This document shows, in pieces, positions 31,209-40,248 of a stretch of 43,158 nucleotides of DNA. Position numbers and translations under genes: made by a program. Numbering within the stretch: the stretch's first letter is position 1; every line of letters begins with the position of its first letter. The stretch lies in contig NZ_CANLOB010000036.1 of the NCBI RefSeq assembly GCF_947492815.1, positions 1 through 43,158 of the forward strand, written 5' to 3'. The notes beneath the pieces were generated by a model. The model was not told the DNA's origin. It saw only the letters and a program-made list of their open reading frames with translations, and did not search any database. The stretch is from an uncultured Dokdonia sp. Its GTDB lineage: Bacteria > Bacteroidota > Bacteroidia > Flavobacteriales > Flavobacteriaceae.

Positions 31209-32276
31209 CTATAATGTATTCACATTATTTAAATCTTCAAAAGCTTTTTCTAATCGTGTACGCATTGTACCTTCTGCTTTACGCAACCATACACGAGGAT
31301 CATAATATTTCTTGTTAGGCGAATCATCTCCTGTAGGGTTTCCGATTTGTGACTTTAAGTACTCGGCATTTTCGCTGAAGTAATCACGTATACCTTCTGC
31401 AGTTGCATATTGAAGGTCTGTGTCTATATTCATTTTAATAACACCGTAGCTTATACCTTCTCGTATTTCTTCTACAGTAGAGCCACTTCCGCCATGAAAA
31501 ACAAAATCAATATGATTGTGTTCTACACCATATTTTTGTGTGATATGCTCCTGAGAGTTTTTAAGAATTTTAGGAGTAAGTTTTACGTTGCCAGGTTTGT
31601 ATACACCGTGTACATTTCCAAAAGCAGCAGCAATCGTAAATTGATCACTTACTTTAGAAAGTTCTTCATAAGCATAGGCAACCTCTTCTGGCTGTGTGTA
31701 TAATTTAGAATCATCTACATCCGTATTATCTACACCATCTTCTTCTCCTCCTGTGATTCCTAATTCTATCTCTAACGTCATGTCCATTTTCTCCATGCGT
31801 TCAAGATATTTTTTACAGATCTCAATATTTTCTTCGATAGGCTCTTCACTTAGATCGATCATATGCGAACTAAATAAAGAGTGTCCGTGTTCTTTATAAT
31901 AAGCTTCACTCGCATCTAACATACCATCTATCCACGGTAATAATTTTTTAGCACAGTGATCTGTATGAAGTATGACAGTAGCTCCGTATGCTTTTGCAAG
32001 TTCGTGCACATGTTTTGCACCAGCAACAGCCCCAGCAACAGCAGCTCTTTGATTATCATTGTTTAAACCTTTTCCAGCATTAAATTGAGCTCCTCCATTA
32101 CTAAACTGTATAATTACAGGAGCATTAAGTGCTGCAGCGGTTTCTAATACTGTATTGATACTGTTTGATCCAATAACATTTACAGCTGGAAGTGCAAAAC
32201 CTTTTTCTTTTGCATAATTAAAAATCTTCTGCACTTGGTAACCGGTAGCTACTCCCGGCGTGATAGAATGAGCCAT
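31209..32276 (-). CDS. fbaA: Class II fructose-bisphosphate aldolase
   Basis: A zinc-dependent aldolase that cleaves fructose 1,6-bisphosphate to DHAP and glyceraldehyde 3-phosphate. The 355 residues match the FbaA subclass. VILHTDHCAKKLLPWIDG has the catalytic Asp and zinc His; FHGGSGST and GVIKMNIDTDLQYA bind the phosphate. It lies between tamL and accD on the minus strand and is followed by a palindrome copy. Confidence 0.95.
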   Translation of the reverse strand: MAHSITPGVATGYQVQKIFNYAKEKGFALPAVNVIGSNSINTVLETAAALNAPVIIQFSNGGAQFNAGKGLNNDNQRAAVAGAVAGAKHVHELAKAYGATVILHTDHCAKKLLPWIDGMLDASEAYYKEHGHSLFSSHMIDLSEEPIEENIEICKKYLERMEKMDMTLEIELGITGGEEDGVDNTDVDDSKLYTQPEEVAYAYEELSKVSDQFTIAAAFGNVHGVYKPGNVKLTPKILKNSQEHITQKYGVEHNHIDFVFHGGSGSTVEEIREGISYGVIKMNIDTDLQYATAEGIRDYFSENAEYLKSQIGNPTGDDSPNKKYYDPRVWLRKAEGTMRTRLEKAFEDLNNVNTL

Positions 32277-32379
32277 ATTTTTGATTTATGTTTAAGTTGG
32301 TAAAAATAAGAAATTAAATAGTAAAATAAACAGAAACAAAATCGAATTACGATAACGTTTGAATGCGCTACAATCCCTT

Positions 32380-34941
32380 TTAGAATGGGTAATTAATACC
32401 GATGTTATAGACGGCATTTGCAAAATTATATTCTCTAAACCATCTATTTCCAGTTTCAAAAGCAGGATCATATGTTTTAAAACCAATATCAAATCTTGCT
32501 AAGAAGAAATCAAAATCTAATCGTAATCCAAAACCAGATCCCAACGCTAGATCACTTAAACTTGAAAAGCCTCTAAATTGCGAGTTTGGATCTTCTACAT
32601 TGTCAAAAATATTCCAAATGTTTCCTGCATCTACAAAGAATGCGCCCTCAAAAGGGCCTAGTAAATTAAAACGATGCTCTACATTAAAAGCAAGTTTCAT
32701 ATTTGCTTCATTAAACTCATTAGGAGCGCCACTACTACCAGGACCTAATTCATATGCACGCCAAGCACGATTGTCATTAGAACCTCCAGCAAAAAAACTT
32801 CGTGTAAAAGGAATACTATTAGCATTACCATATGGAATGGCTAAGCCTCCAAAAGCTCTTACAGCGAGAATATTATCATGACCTAAATCCCAATGTTTCG
32901 TATAGTCAATTTCTGTTTTTGCATATTGGGAAAATACAACACCTAATATGCGGGAATTATTAGCTGCATTTTTGGGAGCATTGACTAATCTTGAGGCAAG
33001 TGAAAGTGCATTTCCAGCTAACTCTATACGGGTTCTTAATCTAGAGAAAGCATCATCGTATAAGTTTTCCCTATTGTTATATGTATAAGTGAAATTAAGC
33101 GCAAAAATAAGGTTGTCTTCTGTAAGTCTATTTTGACGTTCTCGTATAGCATTTATTTCAGATACTTGCGCATCATTAAAACCAGCAACCAAACCATTTT
33201 CTACATCATTTATAAAGCTATCTGCTCCATTTGGTATTATAAGTGTAGGTGAGTTTGTGTTTTCTTCAAAGTAATCAGGATTGATATTAGTACTATTAGA
33301 CGCTGCTAGTGTGTTTAAATCATCAAAACTATTTCTGTAAATATTAAAATAGTTATTTGCGTTTAAGTTCCGTACGTATTGTATATCTAGTAGATCAAAA
33401 GTAAAAGTGTTTGTTGCAGAAGGTGTCCAATTATAAGATAATCCACCTGCAAAACTTTGCTTATCTAATCCTATGTTCTGTTGTACACTTACTCCTAAAT
33501 TAAATTGCGTATTAGGTTGCCATTCTGCAGGAATAAGTTTTGAAGTGTTAACAGGAAAGAATATTCTAGGGAAAACAAGATTAGCATTAATTCCTATTTC
33601 TGATATATTAAAAAAGCTATCATCATCATTTGCGGCATCATCAGAAGCACCGATGTTTCCTCTTGCAGAAATTTCCAAAGTCTCGGCACCTCTAAAAATA
33701 TTACGTATTAATAAGGAGCCAAATCCTGCAATACCTATATCTTGAATATTTGAAGTAGAAACATCAAAATCAGCTCGGAACTTATACTTGTCTAATGGTG
33801 TCAGTCTAATATTAGCAATTAAATCAGTACCTGTACTATCAGCAGGATCTACTTGATATGAAATACTTGGATATTTGAAAGTATTTAGTCTACTCAAACG
33901 GGTGAGTGTTTGTGTCTTATCTATATCTCTATAAATAGCTCCAGGTTTTAAAGGAATAATATCAGTAATGGCATTTGTTCTATAATTTAGCTCGTCATAT
34001 ACATAAAAATTATAACCGTCAGCACTTATGGAATCTGCATAGGGTTTATCTTTATTTGCAAAGCTATAGTCTGTATTGATATTAATTTTGCTAACCTTAT
34101 GTACCTTAAAAGGAAAATCTAGAATGCTATCATCTACCGTTTCTTTTCGATTATCTATGATGATTTCAAGATTTGTCTTGTTTCCTGTATTTACAGTATC
34201 TCCAATAGCTCTGATACGATCAGATTCAAAATGATATAGCCCATTATTTCTATAAAGCTTTTCAATTCGTAATCTTTCAGCGTCAAACTTTATTTTTTGA
34301 TAGGGCTCTCCTTTTTTAAGAAACGATTCGTTTTTATGCGCTTCATAAATAGAATCAGCTACAGGAGAAGCAATAATAGTAACAATAGAATCTAATAAGT
34401 AAGGTTTGTAGCGTACTACATTATAATCTACGGTGGCTCTTTGATTGCTGTCTTTTTTTATGGTGTAATCTACTTCTGTATTAAAATACCCATTATTGAT
34501 ATAGAATCTAGCGAGTCTATTTGCCGATTTTTTTGTAAGAATTTCATTGACAATAGTAGGCGCTTCTCCTGTTTTTTTTACTCCTGAGTTAAAATCTTTT
34601 TTAAATTTTCTAAATGCCTCTACTTGCTTTCGCGAAAGCAAACGAGTCCAAAAATTACGCTTCACATCATTTTTTGCGCGTTGTGCATTCAATATAGAAT
34701 CTATATTAGGGCGTGCCCAATTGTAGATGTATAACCTAAAAGGAGATCCAGCTAATTGTGTATTGGGTTGTTGGTATAAGAAATTATACAAACGTTGATC
34801 AGTAATCTTTTCACCATCTACAGTAATTGTATTATCTGTAAGTAAGAAATCTTCCTTCGGAACTCGTTTTGTTGCATTACAACTAACAAGGACTATCGCT
34901 AGAAGAATAAATAATGATATTTTTGTAAATGTATACTTCAA
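32380..34941 (-). CDS. tamL: Translocation and assembly module lipoprotein TamL (BamA family)
   Basis: An outer membrane Omp85-type protein of 853 residues. A lipoprotein signal peptide ends in LVSC (C21), unlike TamA of Proteobacteria, which is not lipidated. POTRA-like repeats cover about 30-400; the 16-strand barrel fills the C-terminal half and ends in GINYPF. In Bacteroidota it works with TamB, which is not in this window. A perfect palindrome copy is embedded at 34626-34639, encoding LLSRKQ. The promoter lies within the start of the divergent RNA methyltransferase gene. Confidence 0.9.
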   Translation of the reverse strand: MKYTFTKISLFILLAIVLVSCNATKRVPKEDFLLTDNTITVDGEKITDQRLYNFLYQQPNTQLAGSPFRLYIYNWARPNIDSILNAQRAKNDVKRNFWTRLLSRKQVEAFRKFKKDFNSGVKKTGEAPTIVNEILTKKSANRLARFYINNGYFNTEVDYTIKKDSNQRATVDYNVVRYKPYLLDSIVTIIASPVADSIYEAHKNESFLKKGEPYQKIKFDAERLRIEKLYRNNGLYHFESDRIRAIGDTVNTGNKTNLEIIIDNRKETVDDSILDFPFKVHKVSKININTDYSFANKDKPYADSISADGYNFYVYDELNYRTNAITDIIPLKPGAIYRDIDKTQTLTRLSRLNTFKYPSISYQVDPADSTGTDLIANIRLTPLDKYKFRADFDVSTSNIQDIGIAGFGSLLIRNIFRGAETLEISARGNIGASDDAANDDDSFFNISEIGINANLVFPRIFFPVNTSKLIPAEWQPNTQFNLGVSVQQNIGLDKQSFAGGLSYNWTPSATNTFTFDLLDIQYVRNLNANNYFNIYRNSFDDLNTLAASNSTNINPDYFEENTNSPTLIIPNGADSFINDVENGLVAGFNDAQVSEINAIRERQNRLTEDNLIFALNFTYTYNNRENLYDDAFSRLRTRIELAGNALSLASRLVNAPKNAANNSRILGVVFSQYAKTEIDYTKHWDLGHDNILAVRAFGGLAIPYGNANSIPFTRSFFAGGSNDNRAWRAYELGPGSSGAPNEFNEANMKLAFNVEHRFNLLGPFEGAFFVDAGNIWNIFDNVEDPNSQFRGFSSLSDLALGSGFGLRLDFDFFLARFDIGFKTYDPAFETGNRWFREYNFANAVYNIGINYPF
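34626..34639. repeat. GCTTTCGCGAAAGC palindrome, perfect, inside tamL
   Basis: A perfect copy in coding DNA (TGCTTTCGCGAAAGCA including flanks). On the minus strand it encodes LLSRK. Confidence 0.8.
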
Positions 34942-34960
34942 GTGGGTTATGATAATAAAT

Positions 34961-34990
34961 CAAAAGTACATTTTATATAGTGTTAAGCAA
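34961..34990 (-). promoter_or_regulatory. tamL promoter inside the divergent gene's start
   Basis: On the minus strand TTG (34990-34988), 19 nt and TACTTTTG (34968-34961) match the Bacteroidota consensus exactly. Transcription would start about 15 nt before the tamL ATG at 34941. The -33 element lies within codons 3-4 of the methyltransferase gene. Confidence 0.65.
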
Positions 34991-35729
34991 AAGTAATAGT
35001 AAACGAATAACGGGATTACTTCAAAAAAAGTACCGACAACGGGAAGGTCTCTTTGTAGCAGAAGGGATAAAAGTAATAAATGAACTTCTTAATTCTTCAT
35101 TTGAAGTAGCTGCAATTTATGGTCTAGATCGTACTTCTTTAGAAATTCCTGTAACACATAAAGATGTTTTTCAAGTGGTTACTGCGGCAGAGCTAAAGAA
35201 AGTTAGTTTTCTAAAAACACCACAAACTGCACTTGCATTGTTTAAGATTCCTGCACAAATAAAAACAACACGACAAGGAATTACGGTTGTGCTTGATGAT
35301 GTGAGAGATCCTGGAAATCTAGGCACTATTATTAGATTATGTGATTGGTTTGGTGTGCCTAACCTTATATGTTCTTCCCAAACTGTAGATTGTTATAATC
35401 CTAAAGTAGTACAGGCGACGATGGGATCATTGTCTAGAATAGCTGTTTCATATACAAATATAGCAGCCTATTTAAAAGAAGAACAACGACCTATTTATGG
35501 AACCTTTATGGATGGAGCAACAATTTATAAAGCGACACTTCCAGAAGAAGCTGTTATTGTAATGGGAAATGAAGCCAATGGAATATCTGATGTCATAGAA
35601 CAATTGGTTACTCATAAAATAGCAATTCCTCGTTTTGGGCAATTACAAAAAACAGAAAGCCTTAACGTAGCGACTGCAACAGCTATTTGTTTAAGCGAAT
35701 TTAAAAGAGGGACTTCTATTGAAAGGTGA
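34980..35729 (+). CDS. TrmH/SpoU family RNA methyltransferase
   Basis: A SAM-dependent 2'-O-methyltransferase of 249 residues for rRNA or tRNA; the exact site is not readable. The N-terminal substrate-binding domain (about 1-95) is followed by the knotted SPOUT fold: VVLDDVRDPGNLGTIIRLCDW, VIMGNEANGISD and IPRFGQLQKTESLNVATATAICL. It begins at GTG 34980, 38 bp from the divergent tamL ATG, and overlaps the convergent porT stop by 14 bp. Confidence 0.9.
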   Translation: MLSKSNSKRITGLLQKKYRQREGLFVAEGIKVINELLNSSFEVAAIYGLDRTSLEIPVTHKDVFQVVTAAELKKVSFLKTPQTALALFKIPAQIKTTRQGITVVLDDVRDPGNLGTIIRLCDWFGVPNLICSSQTVDCYNPKVVQATMGSLSRIAVSYTNIAAYLKEEQRPIYGTFMDGATIYKATLPEEAVIVMGNEANGISDVIEQLVTHKIAIPRFGQLQKTESLNVATATAICLSEFKRGTSIER

Positions 35730-36420
35730 AATTTAAGAATACACCTCTAGAGGACAGTTTACTAATATTTCCAGTCCAAGGACTATTGGCAATATTATCT
35801 CTAACCAACTCATCAGATGTAGCAAATACCCCACGTATACTAGGTGTAAACTTGAAGAACGGAAGATATAGGTCAATTCCAAAACCTACTTCATAAAAGA
35901 ATGGATTTGTAGTTGTCCTAAATTGACCTGCAAAGTTGTCATCAGGATTTTTTTCATTACTAGATAAATTTACCGTAGTAGAAACTCCTACAGTCACAAA
36001 AGGTCTTACGTTGTTAAGACGTTTTGTATTAAACTTTAAAAGTAATGGGAGGTATATATACGTAGCAGGTACTTCTCTTATTAAGTCATCTTCACTATCA
36101 AAACCTGCGGCTGGAGCATATGTTAAATCACGTCGTGTAAAACTTAACCCTGGCTCTGTGCGTAAATCTACATATTCTGATAATCGTAAATTACCTATAA
36201 GTCCCACATTAAAACCTATAGATCGTGTTACTTGAATATCTTCTTGTTCAGCGATGTAATCAAAGTTATAGTCAAATGAGTTGAATCCGAGATAGTATCC
36301 CCAAGAAATAGGGTTTTTGTCAAAGTTCTGATTATTTTGAACACGAGGTCTCGTAAGCCATTGCGCTTGCGTTATCTGTGTAAAAGTTAAGAAAAATACG
36401 ATGGCAATAAATACTCTCAT
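35716..36420 (-). CDS. porT: T9SS protein PorT
   Basis: An outer membrane beta-barrel protein of 234 residues with signal peptide (FLTFTQITQA, cut before QWL). Barrel strands with GYYLGFNSFDYNF and YLPLLLKFNT, and a terminal NFTFQ, match the PorT family of the type IX secretion system. The ubiE-porT order is the one I know from Flavobacteriaceae. It starts 4 bp after the ubiE stop, so the two are cotranscribed. Its 3' end overlaps the convergent methyltransferase gene by 14 bp. Confidence 0.86.
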   Translation of the reverse strand: MRVFIAIVFFLTFTQITQAQWLTRPRVQNNQNFDKNPISWGYYLGFNSFDYNFDYIAEQEDIQVTRSIGFNVGLIGNLRLSEYVDLRTEPGLSFTRRDLTYAPAAGFDSEDDLIREVPATYIYLPLLLKFNTKRLNNVRPFVTVGVSTTVNLSSNEKNPDDNFAGQFRTTTNPFFYEVGFGIDLYLPFFKFTPSIRGVFATSDELVRDNIANSPWTGNISKLSSRGVFLNFTFQ

Positions 36421-36424
36421 GAAT

Positions 36425-37153
36425 TTATTTTGAAGCGGTATAAATGGTGGCTACACCAAATGTTTGTGGATTATCTTTCACGTTGGTAAACCCAATTTTA
36501 CGTAAAATATTGTTCAAGGCTTCTCCAAAAGGAAAAACAGATGCACTTTTACTTAAATATGTATACGCTTCTTTATCCTTTGAAAACAATCTTCCCACAG
36601 TGGGTAAGATAACATTTGAATGAAATTTATATCCCTGTTTAAAAGGTGTTTTTGTAGGAACAGATGTTTCTAAAATTACAAAAATGCCATTAGGCTTTAG
36701 TACTCGGTAAATTTCTGCCAATCCTTTTTCTAGCGTTTCAAAATTACGTACACCAAAGGCTACTGTAATCGCATCAAAACTATTGTCTTCAAAAGGCATG
36801 GCTTCACTATCTGCTTGAATCATTTCTATACGATTATCAAGCCCACCTGCTTTTATCTTTTTTCGGCCTACAGATAGCATCCCTTCTGAAATATCGAGGC
36901 CTACTAATTTTGTAGCGCCACTTTTAGCAAGGTTTATAATGAGATCTCCAGTACCTGTAGCAATATCAAGAATGCTATCTGGCTTAGTGTCGGTGACAAG
37001 TTGTACTACTTTTTTACGCCATTTAACATCAATTCCAAAAGAAATGACTCTGTTTAGACCATCATATTTACCGGAAATAGTGTCAAACATTTGCTCGACT
37101 TGCTCTTTCTTAGATTGATCAGAAGAATTATATGGCGTTACCTTTTTGGACAT
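36425..37153 (-). CDS. ubiE: Demethylmenaquinone methyltransferase
   Basis: A class I SAM methyltransferase (242 residues) that methylates demethylmenaquinone, the last step of menaquinone synthesis. DIATGTGDLIINLAK is the SAM-binding motif; FDAITVAFGVRNFE and the SKSASVFPFGEAL type C-terminus are family features. It is also called menG. It is the first gene of a two-gene unit with porT. A palindrome copy lies 135 bp upstream, in the gap to trkA. Confidence 0.94.
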   Translation of the reverse strand: MSKKVTPYNSSDQSKKEQVEQMFDTISGKYDGLNRVISFGIDVKWRKKVVQLVTDTKPDSILDIATGTGDLIINLAKSGATKLVGLDISEGMLSVGRKKIKAGGLDNRIEMIQADSEAMPFEDNSFDAITVAFGVRNFETLEKGLAEIYRVLKPNGIFVILETSVPTKTPFKQGYKFHSNVILPTVGRLFSKDKEAYTYLSKSASVFPFGEALNNILRKIGFTNVKDNPQTFGVATIYTASK

Positions 37154-37287
37154 GGCATATTTTTTGACAAATATACGGTATCAATAACGAAGATGATAAC
37201 GACTTACTTAAAAAGGAAGTACAGTTTTTAGATTTTTCAATAGGGATATGAATAGGTGTTGTATTGATTTGATTACAAGCTGTTTTT

Positions 37288-37301
37288 GCTTTCGCGAAAG
37301 C
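37288..37301. repeat. GCTTTCGCGAAAGC palindrome, perfect, intergenic
   Basis: A perfect copy between the divergent ubiE and trkA genes, followed by GTATA as at the cysD/cysN copy. Confidence 0.8.
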
Positions 37302-37353
37302 GTATAATGTATAATTATCTACGGGATTGTATCGTAGTATCTTATCAATCGTG

Positions 37354-37361
37354 TATCTTTG
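37354..37361 (+). promoter_or_regulatory. Candidate -7 box for trkA
   Basis: TATCTTTG matches the -7 consensus and lies 26 nt before the trkA ATG at 37388. The nearest TTG (37327-37329) is 24 nt upstream, slightly long. Confidence 0.4.
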
Positions 37362-37387
37362 TATCACTTTTCAGTTCATTATATTAT

Positions 37388-38737
37388 ATGAAAATTATTA
37401 TTGCAGGAGCTGGCGAGGTGGGCTTCCACTTAGCTAAACTGCTATCATACGAGTCTCAGGACATTACACTTATAGACACCGACAAAGAAAGCCTGGCGTA
37501 TGCAGATACGCATTTGGATATTCGGACTATTAAAGGCGATGCTACTTCTATTGCAATATTGCAAGATTCTAGAGTAGAGAATGTAGATTTAGTGATTGCC
37601 GTTACTGCGAGTGAAACTACAAATATTACCGTTTGTGTACTCGCAAAACAATTAGGAGCAGCACGTACCATTGCCAGAATTTCTAATACAGAATTTATAG
37701 AACACAAGGAGCTTGCAGGGTTTTCTAAATTTGGTATCGATGAGTTGATATCTCCAGAAAGCTTAGCAGCATCAGAAATCGAATTATTACTAAATCAAAG
37801 TGGATTTAGTGATAGTTATGAGTTTGAAGAAGGTGCGCTTACTATGGTAGGTACTACCTTATCTCGTTCGGCATCTTTTGTAGGAAAGAGTGTAAAAGAA
37901 GCAGCAACTATTTTTCCAGAATTACATTTTATGCCTATAGCCATACAACGCGTAGGTACGCAATATACCTTAATACCACGTGGAGATACCGTCTTTAAAG
38001 AAGGTGATCAGGTGTATTTTATGACGATTCAAGGAGGTGTGGAAGAACTGTATAAACTTACAGGTAAAGTGCGTCAAGATATTAAAAATGTCATGATCTT
38101 AGGGGGTAGTAATATAGGATTTAAAACTTGTAGAGATTTATGTTCCCATAAGTTTAATGTAAAGCTTGTAGAACGAGATAGAGATAAAGCTGTAGATCTA
38201 GCTGATATACTTCCCAAAGCATTAGTGATCAATGGAGATGGGCGTAATGTAGAATTGCTGGAAGAAGAAAATATTCAAGATATGGATGCATTTATCTCTG
38301 TCACTGGAGATAGCGAAACCAATATTATGTCTTGCCTTGTTGCAAAATCAAGAGGGGTTAAGAAAACAATTGCATTGGTAGAAAATATGGATTACTTCCA
38401 ATTGTCTCAGAGCATAGGTATTGATACTCTGATCAATAAAAAATTACTTGCGGCTAATAATATCTTCAGATACATACGTAAAGGAGAAGTAGTAGCCATG
38501 ACAAAGCTCAATAATATGAATGCTGAGTTATTGGAGTTTGTTGTAAAACCTACCTCTGAAGCTGAGGGTAAAAAAATAAAAGATATTGACTTTCCTAGAT
38601 CTGCTACTATAGCAGGTGTTGTGCGTAATGGAGTAGGTGTAATTGCACTAGGTGATTTTAAAGTTACTGCTGGAGATCGCGTAGTGGTATGTTGTTTACC
38701 ACGATCTATTAAGCAAGTAGAAAAAATGTTTGTTTAA
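37388..38737 (+). CDS. trkA: Trk potassium uptake regulatory protein TrkA
   Basis: A cytoplasmic NAD(H)-binding regulator of the Trk K+ channel. I start at ATG 37388 (449 residues, MKIIIAGAGEVGFHLAKLL); the frame continues 34 codons upstream but that part is non-conserved and includes a palindrome copy. Two tandem RCK-N/RCK-C units are present: GAGEVG near residue 7 and GGSNIG near 238. It lies 12 bp upstream of trkH. Confidence 0.94.
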   Translation: MKIIIAGAGEVGFHLAKLLSYESQDITLIDTDKESLAYADTHLDIRTIKGDATSIAILQDSRVENVDLVIAVTASETTNITVCVLAKQLGAARTIARISNTEFIEHKELAGFSKFGIDELISPESLAASEIELLLNQSGFSDSYEFEEGALTMVGTTLSRSASFVGKSVKEAATIFPELHFMPIAIQRVGTQYTLIPRGDTVFKEGDQVYFMTIQGGVEELYKLTGKVRQDIKNVMILGGSNIGFKTCRDLCSHKFNVKLVERDRDKAVDLADILPKALVINGDGRNVELLEEENIQDMDAFISVTGDSETNIMSCLVAKSRGVKKTIALVENMDYFQLSQSIGIDTLINKKLLAANNIFRYIRKGEVVAMTKLNNMNAELLEFVVKPTSEAEGKKIKDIDFPRSATIAGVVRNGVGVIALGDFKVTAGDRVVVCCLPRSIKQVEKMFV

Positions 38738-38749
38738 ACAGTTACATAA

Positions 38750-40246
38750 ATGCCAAAACTTAATTACAAGATCATTTTTCATTTAATGGGGCTACTATTA
38801 CTTTTTAATGGTGGTTTTATGATGATTTCTGCGCTTGTGAGTTTTATAACTAAGGATGGTGTTGCATTACAAATCACAGCCTCTGGGTTATTAGCATTAT
38901 TTGCAGGGATGCTGTTAATGTTTGTAACTCGAGATCATAAAAAAGAAATCAAAAAGCGAGAAGGGTATATTGTAGTAACTTTTGGTTGGTTATTTATGTC
39001 ACTTAGTGGAATGCTTCCTTATTTGGTTACAGATACGATTCCATCGGTAACGAATGCTTTTTTTGAAACGATAAGTGGGTATACCACCACAGGAGCGACC
39101 ATACTTACAGATATAGAATCACTACCCAAGGGTATTCTTTTCTGGAGAAGTACGACCCATTGGATAGGAGGTATGGGTATTATTGTTTTAGCGATAGCAA
39201 TACTTCCGCTACTAGGTATTGGAGGGATGCAATTATTTGCAGCAGAAGCCCCTGGGCCTAGTGCAGATAAACTACACCCAAGAATTACTGATACCGCAAA
39301 ACGATTATGGCTTATCTATTTTGGGTTTACTGCTGCAGAAACGATAGCGTTAAAACTAGCAGGAATGTCGTTTTTTGATGCAATTAATCATGCTATGAGT
39401 ACCTTGTCTACAGGAGGATTTTCTACAAAGAATGCAAGTGTAGCTTATTGGAATGATACGCCGCTCATACAGTATATTATTATCTTTTTTATGCTACTTG
39501 CAGGAATGAACTTTGTACTGAGTTATTTTGCTTTTAAAGGGAAAGTTCAGAAGATTATAAAAGATGATGAGTTTCGATTGTATATGACTTTTGTATTTGG
39601 GTTTGCGATCATTACCGCATTTGTCGTTTATTTTAAAGCTGATGTAAGTCTCTCTACCATAGATCACCCTATGGTGTTAGGGGCAGGAGAAAGTGCTTTT
39701 AGGCATGGGCTATTTCAAGTGTTGGCAGTTATTACTACTACGGGTTTTGTAACTGCAGACTTTACCATGTGGACTCCATTCTTGACTGTTATCTTTTTCG
39801 GTCTGATGTTTTTAGGAGGTTCGGCAGGATCTACATCTGGGGGAATAAAAGTAGTGAGACATCTATTAACAATTCGTAATGCATTAACAGAGTTTAAACG
39901 TACACTACATCCTAATGCAATTCTTCCTGTACGCTACAATACACGTTCTGTAGATCGAACAATTATCTTTAATATACTAGCATTTTTTATTTTGTATATG
40001 CTTTCTTGGATCATCGGAGCAAGTGTTTTAGGAGCTATGGGATTAGATTTTAAGACTGCCTTAGGAGGAGCCGCATCTGCATTAGGTAATGTTGGGCCTG
40101 CTTTTGGAGACTTAAGCCCTGTAGATAGTTATAATGGCTTACCGAGTGCTGGTAAATGGTGGTTAGCATTTTTAATGCTTATCGGTCGTTTAGAATTATT
40201 TACGGTATTAATTTTACTAACGCCTTTCTTCTGGCGTAATAGATAA
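38750..40246 (+). CDS. trkH: Trk potassium transporter membrane protein TrkH
   Basis: The pore subunit of the Trk K+ system (498 residues, about 10-12 membrane segments). The four selectivity-filter loops are visible as TTGATIL, STGGFST, TTTGFVT and NVGPAFG. With TrkA it brings K+ into the cell, which helps osmotic balance. It is cotranscribed with trkA upstream and the YpdA-like gene 2 bp downstream. Confidence 0.95.
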   Translation: MPKLNYKIIFHLMGLLLLFNGGFMMISALVSFITKDGVALQITASGLLALFAGMLLMFVTRDHKKEIKKREGYIVVTFGWLFMSLSGMLPYLVTDTIPSVTNAFFETISGYTTTGATILTDIESLPKGILFWRSTTHWIGGMGIIVLAIAILPLLGIGGMQLFAAEAPGPSADKLHPRITDTAKRLWLIYFGFTAAETIALKLAGMSFFDAINHAMSTLSTGGFSTKNASVAYWNDTPLIQYIIIFFMLLAGMNFVLSYFAFKGKVQKIIKDDEFRLYMTFVFGFAIITAFVVYFKADVSLSTIDHPMVLGAGESAFRHGLFQVLAVITTTGFVTADFTMWTPFLTVIFFGLMFLGGSAGSTSGGIKVVRHLLTIRNALTEFKRTLHPNAILPVRYNTRSVDRTIIFNILAFFILYMLSWIIGASVLGAMGLDFKTALGGAASALGNVGPAFGDLSPVDSYNGLPSAGKWWLAFLMLIGRLELFTVLILLTPFFWRNR

Positions 40247-40248
40247 CT

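Noticed and set aside
1302..37301. Palindromes as a CRISPR array or insertion sequence ends
   Set aside because: Copies are thousands of bases apart, have no spacers, flank no transposase and show no target duplication.
37286..37387. 34-codon N-terminal extension of TrkA
   Set aside because: It contains a dispersed palindrome and the promoter-like box; TrkA starts MKIIIAGAGEVG at 37388.
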